Positions 40,942 to 46,444 of a stretch of DNA of 46,444 bases are shown here, piece after piece (position 1 is the first letter of the stretch; every line of letters starts with the position of its first letter). The stretch is from JBMFLE01 sp049971355 (GTDB lineage Bacteria; Patescibacteriota; Patescibacteriia; UBA2591; UBA4787): positions 1-46,444 of the forward strand of contig JBMFLE010000001.1 of assembly GCA_049971355.1 (NCBI GenBank). The letters run 5' to 3'. Both the position numbers and the translations under genes were made by a program. A model generated the notes under the pieces. That model had not been told where the DNA came from, searched no databases, and worked only from the letters and a program-made list of their open reading frames with translations.

Positions 40942-41535
40942 TTATAGTGTTTCTCTTTTTTTGATCGCCTTTGAGAGGGTAATTTTATCAGCATACTTTA
41001 AATCACTGCCCATTGGCAAGCCGCGAGCAAGGCAAGTAATTTTTATTTTAAAAGGTTTTAGTAAATCGATTAAATAGAGAGAAGTTGTTTCACCTCCTAG
41101 GTCAGGATTAAGGGCGAGGATAATTTCTTTGATTGGATTTTTTTTAATTCTTTGAAGTAATTCGTTAATTCTTAATTTTTCCGGATCGATGCCTTGAATA
41201 TTATCAATCACCCCGCCGAGAACATGATAAACCCCTTTATATTCATTAGTTTTTTCAATAGCCATTAAATCTTGTGGTTCGGCTACCAGACAAATTGTAG
41301 AGTGGTCGCGTTGCCTTTCAGCACAAATTGGACAAATATTTTTTTCCGAAAAGTTGCCACAGATTTGACAGGACGAGAATTGTTTTAAATTTTTTATTAA
41401 ATTGGCCAATTTTTCCAGACCTTGAGGTGATTTTTTTAATAAATAAAAAACAAATCGCTCAGCTGTTTTTGGCCCGATAGTTGGAAAGCGACTAAATTCA
41501 TTAATTAGGTTTTGAAGAGAAGGTGGATAAATCAT
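40942..41535 (-). CDS. recR: Recombination mediator RecR
   Basis: A 197-residue protein that forms a clamp with RecO and loads RecA at gaps. It has the N-terminal helix-hairpin-helix with FPTIGPKTAERFVFYLL, a C4 zinc finger CQICGNFSEKNICPIC (about 57-72), and a Toprim domain ICLVAEPQDLMAIEKT continuing to YHVLGGVIDNIQGIDPE. All parts and the length match the family. It lies downstream of dnaB on the same strand, across a 97-base gap. Confidence 0.96.
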   Translation of the reverse strand: MIYPPSLQNLINEFSRFPTIGPKTAERFVFYLLKKSPQGLEKLANLIKNLKQFSSCQICGNFSEKNICPICAERQRDHSTICLVAEPQDLMAIEKTNEYKGVYHVLGGVIDNIQGIDPEKLRINELLQRIKKNPIKEIILALNPDLGGETTSLYLIDLLKPFKIKITCLARGLPMGSDLKYADKITLSKAIKKRETL

Positions 41536-41567
41536 TTTGATAAATTAAAAGAGATTCCGTAAAAATA

Positions 41568-41602
41568 ACAGCCACAAAGAGGCAGGAAATGCCCCTCTTT
41601 TT
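41568..41602 (+). terminator. Hairpin between dnaB and recR
   Basis: ACAAAGAGGC and GCCCCTCTTTTTGT form an imperfect stem with a T-run on the plus strand. Its direction does not fit dnaB or recR, which run the other way, so it may act as a barrier to readthrough. Confidence 0.4.
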
Positions 41603-41632
41603 GTCTGTATTTCATCATCCTTGTTAGTTTTT

Positions 41633-43030
41633 CTAAAACGGTTCTTCATTATTTTCTTCTCCCAGCATAGCCTCTTCTAAATTTATTTGTAGATTTTTAA
41701 AGCTGGCTGTTTGTTCATTAAAATAAAGTCGAACAACTACTCCAGCTGGCCCGTGCCGATGTTTAGCTACATGGATTTCAGTGATTGATCGTTCCTCGGG
41801 TGGACAAATTTTAATACCACGGTCCATTGCTTTACGATAAATAAAAAGCACCACATCGCTATCTTGCTCAAGACTCCCACTTTCCCGTAAATCAGCCAAT
41901 TTTGGAATAGCTGGCGTTCTAGTTTCAGTAGCCCGGGAAAGTTGGGAAATGGCTAAAACCGGGATATTTAATTCGCGAGCAATAGCTTTTAATGCCCTTG
42001 AAATCTCTGAGACCTCCTGAACGCGATTCTCCAGTTTTTCGCCACCCTCCATTAATTGAAGGTAATCTAAAATAATTAGACCGAGACCATATTCTGCTTG
42101 CAATCGCCGGGCCTTGGTTCTGATTTCTAAAACATTAGCCGTTGGCGAATCATCAATAAAAATTGGGGCTTCCGAGAGAGTACTGATTGCTTCACCGATT
42201 TTTGAAAAATCACCATTATTATCTTTAGAAAGATAACCAGTTCTCATTTTCCAAAGATTAACATTGGCTTGAGCGCAAATCATTCTATCAACAATTTGTT
42301 CACGAGACATTTCTAAACTAAAAATACCAACCGGGATTTTATGAATGACAGCAACTTGACGAGCAATATCCAGAGCTAAAGCACTTTTGCCAATTGATGG
42401 GCGGGCAGCTAAAATAATTAAATCAGATGGTTGAAGTCCTGCCAAAACATTATCTAAGTCGATAAAACCGGTTGGTATACCGCGTAGACATCTTTCGCCG
42501 CGATGGATTTCTTCGATACGAGAAAATGCTTCGCCTAAAATATCTTGAATAGGAATAAAATTTTGTTTTAAAAATCTTTGTGAGACAGCAAATAATTTTT
42601 GTTCTGATTTATCTAAAATTTTTTCTACAGTTTCTTGTTCATCGTAAGCCATTTTAATAATTTCAGAACCGGCTTTTATTAAATTTCTTAAAGTTGCTTT
42701 TCTTTGAACAATTTGTGCGTAGGAGACAACATGTGTTGCACTCGGTACTATATTAGCTAGCTCAGCCAAATAAGTTCGACCGCCAATTAATTCCAATTGA
42801 CCCTTTTCTTCCAAACGATTAGAGATACTTAAAATGTCAATTGGTTCATGTCGGTTATAAACCTCAAGCATGGCTTCATAAATAATTTTGTGAGTATCTT
42901 TATAAAAATCATCCAATCTAACGATGTCGGCCACTTTTATAATTGCTTCTTTATCAATTAGAAGCGAACCCAATAGAGCCGCTTCAGCTTCAAGATTTTG
43001 TGGTGGAAGTTTTTCAATATTTTTTTCCAT
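41633..43030 (-). CDS. dnaB: Replicative DNA helicase DnaB
   Basis: A 465-residue hexameric helicase that unwinds DNA at the replication fork. The N-terminal domain (PPQNLEAEAALLGSLLID) and the RecA-like C-terminal domain are complete. Walker A is ARPSIGKSALALDIA (about 208-222), with FSLEMSREQIVDRM, LIILDYLQLMEG (Walker B) and LADLRESGSLEQDSDVVLF following. No intein or extra domain. The first gene upstream is asnS, divergent. Confidence 0.97.
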   Translation of the reverse strand: MEKNIEKLPPQNLEAEAALLGSLLIDKEAIIKVADIVRLDDFYKDTHKIIYEAMLEVYNRHEPIDILSISNRLEEKGQLELIGGRTYLAELANIVPSATHVVSYAQIVQRKATLRNLIKAGSEIIKMAYDEQETVEKILDKSEQKLFAVSQRFLKQNFIPIQDILGEAFSRIEEIHRGERCLRGIPTGFIDLDNVLAGLQPSDLIILAARPSIGKSALALDIARQVAVIHKIPVGIFSLEMSREQIVDRMICAQANVNLWKMRTGYLSKDNNGDFSKIGEAISTLSEAPIFIDDSPTANVLEIRTKARRLQAEYGLGLIILDYLQLMEGGEKLENRVQEVSEISRALKAIARELNIPVLAISQLSRATETRTPAIPKLADLRESGSLEQDSDVVLFIYRKAMDRGIKICPPEERSITEIHVAKHRHGPAGVVVRLYFNEQTASFKNLQINLEEAMLGEENNEEPF

Positions 43031-43182
43031 ATTAGTACTTTAGGGATTTACATATTTTCTTTTTTATTTTACAATTTTAATAAATTTAAAGCAAATTAAT
43101 TTTTCACAAGTTATCCCCTGTTGATGACTAATCAAACATATATAACAAATACTTTGTTTTGCGAAAAGAAACTCTTTTGTCT

Positions 43183-43272
43183 ATGAAGAATTATTCTCGA
43201 AAAATTAATAAAAAAGTAATTCGTTTCCGAACACCAAGATATTTTAAAAAAGCAGACAGGCGTCGCCCCTAA
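43183..43272 (+). CDS. Possible 29-residue highly basic peptide
   Basis: An ATG-initiated ORF of 29 codons. 13 of 29 residues are Arg or Lys; it begins MKNYSRKINKKVIRFRTP and ends in three Arg and a Pro. Composition and size resemble the smallest ribosomal or ribosome-associated proteins. No clear Shine-Dalgarno sequence precedes it, but several real genes here also lack one. It lies between the divergent dnaB and asnS genes. I do not recognise a family. Confidence 0.4.
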   Translation: MKNYSRKINKKVIRFRTPRYFKKADRRRP

Positions 43273-43427
43273 AATTCACATATGGCTACTAAATACCAAA
43301 AGATACGAATATACGAAAAATTATCCTATGTTTAATATTCTTTTTGTTTTCGCACCGCTCTTGGTAAAATATTTCGTATATTCGTACATTTTCGTATTTC
43401 GTAGCCTGCCTGTTCGTGGCCTAGTAG
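43273..43427. repeat. TACGAATATACGAA-type repeat spacer
   Basis: ATACGAATATACGAAAAAT near 43310 is inverted at 43370-43400 (TTCGTATATTCGTA and CGTATTTCGTAG), giving a long imperfect hairpin. Similar words occur at 7338-7365, 18868-18930 and 23295-23350. No gene. Confidence 0.5.
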
Positions 43428-43456
43428 CAGAACTGGACTATTAGATAACAAGTTTA
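43428..43456 (+). repeat. 29-base repeat upstream of asnS
   Basis: Identical to 40217-40245. It ends 11 bases before the asnS start codon, so it forms the mRNA leader or overlaps the promoter of both genes. Confidence 0.8.
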
Positions 43457-43467
43457 ATAATTTATTT

Positions 43468-44760
43468 ATGAAATACACACTTCTTAAAAATGTTTCAAAA
43501 TTTCTTGAACAAGATGTAATTTTAAAGGGTTGGATTTTTAATTTTCGTTCTTCTGGCTCGATTTATTTTCTACAATTTCGTGACGGCACCGGCCAGATTC
43601 AAATCATTGTTTCCAAAAAGGACGTTAATGAAAAAATTTGGCAAAATTGTCAAAAATTGACTATTGAAAGCAGCGTTGAAGTTTCGGGCAAGATTTATGA
43701 AGACAAAAGGTCACCCTACGGTTACGAGATGCAAGCCAAAGATTTAAAAATTATTCAGATAGCCAAAGAATATCCCATTGCTAAAAAAGAACACGGTATT
43801 GATTTTTTAATGGACCACCGTCACTTATGGATTCGTTCAGCGCGTCAGGCTGCTATTCTTAAAATTCGCGATGAAACTATTTGGGCGATTCGTTCATTTT
43901 TTCGCCAAGAAGGTTTTACTTTGACCGATGCGCCAATTTTAACCCCAACTTCTTGTGAAGGGACAACTACGCTTTTTGAGACAGAATATTTTGGCGAGAA
44001 GGCTTATTTATCCCAATCGGGACAATTATATATAGAAGCGCTGATTTATTCTTTGGGCAAAGTTTATGATTTTGGTCCGACTTTTCGGGCAGAAAAATCC
44101 AAAACTCGCCGACATTTGATTGAATTTTGGATGATGGATGCGGAGGCTGCTTTTGTTGAGCATGAAGAGAATATGAAAATACAAGAAAAATTAATTGAGC
44201 ACTTAGTTAGTCAGGTAATTAGGAACAGAAAGAAAGAGTTAGAAATTTTAAAAAGAGACCCTAAACCTTTAGAAAAAATAAAAGCGCCATTTTATAAAAT
44301 AACTTATGATGAAGCGATAAAACTTCTTCAGAAAAATGGCGCGAAAATTAAATGGGGTGATGATTTCGGGGGCGATGAGGAAACAATGATTTCTAAATCA
44401 TTTGATAAGCCAGTTTTTATTGAAAAATATCCGGCCAAAATTAAAGCTTTTTATATGAAACCAGATCCAGAAAATTCAGAATTAGTTCTTAATGATGATT
44501 TGATTGCGCCTGAAGGTTATGGCGAAATTATCGGTGGTTCGCAAAGAGTTGATGATTTAGAAGTATTAGAAAGAAAATTAAAAGAATTTAAATTGCCGAA
44601 AAAACCTTTTGAATGGTATTTAGATTTGCGGCGCTACGGCTCAGTTCCACATTCTGGTTTTGGTCTTGGCCTAGAGCGCGTAGTTGCCTGGCTTTGTGGT
44701 TTAGACCACATTCGTGAAACCATTCCTTTTCCCAGGATGTTAAACAGATTAAGACCCTAA
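43468..44760 (+). CDS. asnS: Asparaginyl-tRNA synthetase
   Basis: A 430-residue class IIb aminoacyl-tRNA synthetase. An N-terminal OB-fold (about 15-100) binds the anticodon; the catalytic core has motif 2 FRAEKSKTRRHLIEFWMMDAE and motif 3 GFGLGLERVVAWLCG, then RETIPFPR. TLFETEYFGEKAYLSQSGQ is shared by AsnRS and archaeal-type AspRS; the EFWMMDAE segment favours AsnRS. No ribosome-binding site is seen. A terminator follows. Confidence 0.93.
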   Translation: MKYTLLKNVSKFLEQDVILKGWIFNFRSSGSIYFLQFRDGTGQIQIIVSKKDVNEKIWQNCQKLTIESSVEVSGKIYEDKRSPYGYEMQAKDLKIIQIAKEYPIAKKEHGIDFLMDHRHLWIRSARQAAILKIRDETIWAIRSFFRQEGFTLTDAPILTPTSCEGTTTLFETEYFGEKAYLSQSGQLYIEALIYSLGKVYDFGPTFRAEKSKTRRHLIEFWMMDAEAAFVEHEENMKIQEKLIEHLVSQVIRNRKKELEILKRDPKPLEKIKAPFYKITYDEAIKLLQKNGAKIKWGDDFGGDEETMISKSFDKPVFIEKYPAKIKAFYMKPDPENSELVLNDDLIAPEGYGEIIGGSQRVDDLEVLERKLKEFKLPKKPFEWYLDLRRYGSVPHSGFGLGLERVVAWLCGLDHIRETIPFPRMLNRLRP

Positions 44761-44776
44761 AGACGCGGATTAAAAA

Positions 44777-44813
44777 AAGACAAGGAGATTATCTTTTTGT
44801 CTTTGTTTTTTTA
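44777..44813 (+). terminator. Rho-independent terminator after asnS
   Basis: AAAGACAA pairs with TTGTCTTT across about 14 bases, followed by GTTTTTTTAT. It begins 17 bases past the stop. Confidence 0.75.
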
Positions 44814-44828
44814 TAATTAATTTTGTCT

Positions 44829-46034
44829 TTAGTTGGGATAAATGTAACCAAGGATATGTGAACTGTCTTTAGGATAACTTCTAGTAGAGATTACCCAAGG
44901 CCCATTGAAATTCATTTCTGAAAAAGTAATAGTTGCTTCATCAAATGATTCAACATAACCTACATGACCATAGCGTTGAGCTGCCCAACCTGATTCTTTT
45001 AAGACGACAATTGCTCCAATTTGAGGACCATCAGAGCGGCTGCCTATTTTAAAGTCAGCAATTTTCGCTGATGAGAGCCAAGATTTAGCATGACCTGTCC
45101 AGGGTATACATCGTCCTAATTTAGTTGCCCATTTAAAAGCAACCCAAGAAGTACATTGTCCATAAACAAAACGGCGACACTGGGTATTTTTTAACCAAAG
45201 CTTATAATTCGAATAATTTTCGTTAACAAAGAGGACCTTTGTTCTGGCTGGCGAAGTTGGTTTTGGTTTTGGCGCTGGCGGTTTTTTGCCAAAAGGTATA
45301 ATTAAAACATCGCCGACAAAAATATCACTTGGATCAGCTAAGTTGTTAAAATCAATAATATCTTCTATGGACGTTTTATACTTTTGAGCCAGGGCATCAA
45401 GAGTGTCGCCAGCTAGAACTTTATGAGTCAAGCCACTAACTGGTAGAATTTTTAATTCCTGACCAACCTTTAGAACCGCCCCGCTTGATAATTTATTTTC
45501 CCAACAAATGGTTTCAACACTGATATTAAATTTTTTAGCAATTGATTCTAAAGTATCTCCTGGTTGGACGATGTAAGTTTCAATCTCGGTCCTCATTATC
45601 GGCATTTCGTTAGTTATTAAATCAGAACCAACTAAAGCCGCCCCACCCATGGCGGTAGATGGATAAACAATATTTTCTTGATCATTTCGAGTTGAGGCAA
45701 TAATAAAGTCAGGTTTTTTTTCTTCCTGTTTATCTTCCTGATTAAAATTAATTTCTTCAACAATAGTCTCTACTTTTTGTTTATTGAATTTTGCTAGAAA
45801 TATTTGTTGGGTTGGATTTTCGTTTTGAATTGCCCAGCCACTTTCTGCCATTGCCAAAATAATTAGGAGAACGGTTGTGGTCAAACAGAGGGAATAATTT
45901 AGATTGACTAAATTTTTTGGGGAAATTTTTTTAACAGATAAATATAAAGAAAAAATTAGATAGAAAAAAGTTTTCCACAACCAAATTAAAACCTCTTTTA
46001 ATTTTTGTTTTAGGGGGACGAGAATTTTTAGCAT
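44829..46034 (-). CDS. LysM-LysM-CHAP peptidoglycan hydrolase
   Basis: A 401-residue exported protein. Two hydrophobic segments near the N-terminus (about 17-33 and 47-66) act as signal or anchor. Two LysM domains (about 152-197, ETYIVQPGDTLESIAKKF; about 202-247, LTHKVLAGDTLDALAQKY) bind glycan chains. After a Pro-rich linker comes a CHAP amidase/peptidase domain (about 283-401) with the catalytic Cys in GQCTSWVAF and His in YGHVGYVESF. It probably cleaves peptidoglycan cross-links during growth or division. It is convergent with asnS. Confidence 0.92.
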   Translation of the reverse strand: MLKILVPLKQKLKEVLIWLWKTFFYLIFSLYLSVKKISPKNLVNLNYSLCLTTTVLLIILAMAESGWAIQNENPTQQIFLAKFNKQKVETIVEEINFNQEDKQEEKKPDFIIASTRNDQENIVYPSTAMGGAALVGSDLITNEMPIMRTEIETYIVQPGDTLESIAKKFNISVETICWENKLSSGAVLKVGQELKILPVSGLTHKVLAGDTLDALAQKYKTSIEDIIDFNNLADPSDIFVGDVLIIPFGKKPPAPKPKPTSPARTKVLFVNENYSNYKLWLKNTQCRRFVYGQCTSWVAFKWATKLGRCIPWTGHAKSWLSSAKIADFKIGSRSDGPQIGAIVVLKESGWAAQRYGHVGYVESFDEATITFSEMNFNGPWVISTRSYPKDSSHILGYIYPN

Positions 46035-46343
46035 AAAATAAGCCTAATTTGAGCTTATTACTATTATAGCCTAAAATTAATAAAAATCAAGCCCTTATAA
46101 TATTTAAAGGGAATTGATTCACCCCGATTAGAGAATAGCTAACGCTTCACCCAAATGCTTCGCACTTCGTAGAGCCTGATACGTTATACGCTGTAATTTC
46201 TTGGAGTTGAAAAACGATTAAAAGACCTTTTGAAAAAATCTGTTGGCTCGTCCCCACATCAATACATTGGTGTGGGGTAATACTCTTGCCTATTTTAAGA
46301 AAAATTGATAAAATGAAGATAGTAAACCCGTTAGAAATTAAAT
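46035..46343. other. Gene-free spacer with repeats
   Basis: It contains ACGTTATACGCTGTAATT (46180-46197), nearly the same as 36250-36268, and hairpin copy 2 CCCCACATCAA ... TTGGTGTGGGG (about 46253-46278). No credible gene on either strand. Confidence 0.55.
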
Positions 46344-46439
46344 ATATGGTATGTCTATGTTTTACAAAATACCAAAGGTAAGTGGTATATCGGTTCAATT
46401 AGAGATTTGCGAAAAAGAATTTTAACGGGATTCGTATAA
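46344..46439 (+). pseudogene. Fragment of a GIY-YIG endonuclease gene
   Basis: The frame reads IWYVYVLQNTKGKWYIGSIR then DLRKRI, which is the first half of a GIY-YIG domain like the one at 34209-34505. It has no ATG of its own and stops at 46437 shortly after the motif, so the second half is lost. Confidence 0.7.
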
Positions 46440-46444
46440 TATAC

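Noticed and set aside
43468..44760. Aspartyl-tRNA synthetase instead of asparaginyl
   Set aside because: Motif 2 and the EFWMMDAE segment fit AsnRS better, and the insertion domain typical of bacterial AspRS is missing. Archaeal-type AspRS remains a minor alternative.
46147..46398. 83-residue ORF on the minus strand at the window end
   Set aside because: It is a shadow of the GIY-YIG fragment and repeats on the plus strand, with no family-like sequence.

Overview
This window looks like chromosomal DNA of a low-GC bacterium with a reduced genome, most likely a member of the Candidate Phyla Radiation (Patescibacteria, Parcubacteria-like). That placement is an inference. It rests on the compact single-copy housekeeping genes without Shine-Dalgarno sequences at many starts, a NusA without C-terminal repeats, a short RmlA and a short RluD-type enzyme, a SecD carrying a parvulin-like insert, a bactofilin, LCP, GtrA and LysM-CHAP envelope genes, and repeat-filled spacers. 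I see no rRNA, no CRISPR array and no prophage.

Layout. 1-9842 (minus strand): membrane pyrophosphatase and nusA; a tRNA cluster in which a complete tRNA-Pro sits inside the anticodon loop of another tRNA; a redox block (thioredoxin-like protein, CcdA-like thiol transporter, two iron-sulfur LUD/CCG proteins); a small membrane protein; and a GT-B glycosyltransferase. 9843-10560: repeats and a decayed transposase. 10558-13854 (minus): tRNA-Phe, -Val, -Ala and -Leu around a Na+/Ca2+-exchanger-like protein, then rplS, gmk and a pseudouridine synthase. 13929-18860 (minus): a 712-residue tandem winged-helix/metallophosphoesterase protein, the CCA-adding enzyme and a GT4 glycosyltransferase. 19272-19535: a small zinc-ribbon gene. 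20083-26489 (minus): secF, secD, pth, der and an LCP gene. 27223-30812 (plus): gtrA and the complete dTDP-L-rhamnose pathway (rmlC, rmlD, rmlB, rmlA). 30809-37368: a PEGA-domain membrane protein, murA, tRNA-His, a GIY-YIG protein, tRNA-Arg, a Xer recombinase, remnants of IS3-type orfA, and a THEP1-like NTPase with a DUF2905 membrane protein. 37708-46034: tRNA-Ala, tRNA-Arg, bactofilin, a diacylglycerol-kinase-like protein, deoC, recR, dnaB, a tiny basic ORF, asnS and a LysM-CHAP hydrolase.

The genes fit a cell that builds peptidoglycan (murA) and a rhamnose-containing surface polymer (rml genes, GtrA, GT4 enzyme, LCP ligase). It exports proteins through Sec with a built-in folding domain and energises its membrane with a pyrophosphatase. 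Several tRNAs here do not encode CCA, which matches the CCA-adding enzyme in the window.

The most unusual signals are: (1) the tRNA-within-a-tRNA at 3818-4071, whose two halves are bracketed by a perfect 12-bp inverted repeat; (2) a coupled change of two near-universal tRNA elbow bases, where four tRNAs carry A18 together with G55; (3) an apparently circularly permuted parvulin domain inside SecD; (4) the 712-residue protein, which is an internal duplication with one metal-free copy; and (5) a family of intergenic elements with conserved inverted ends.
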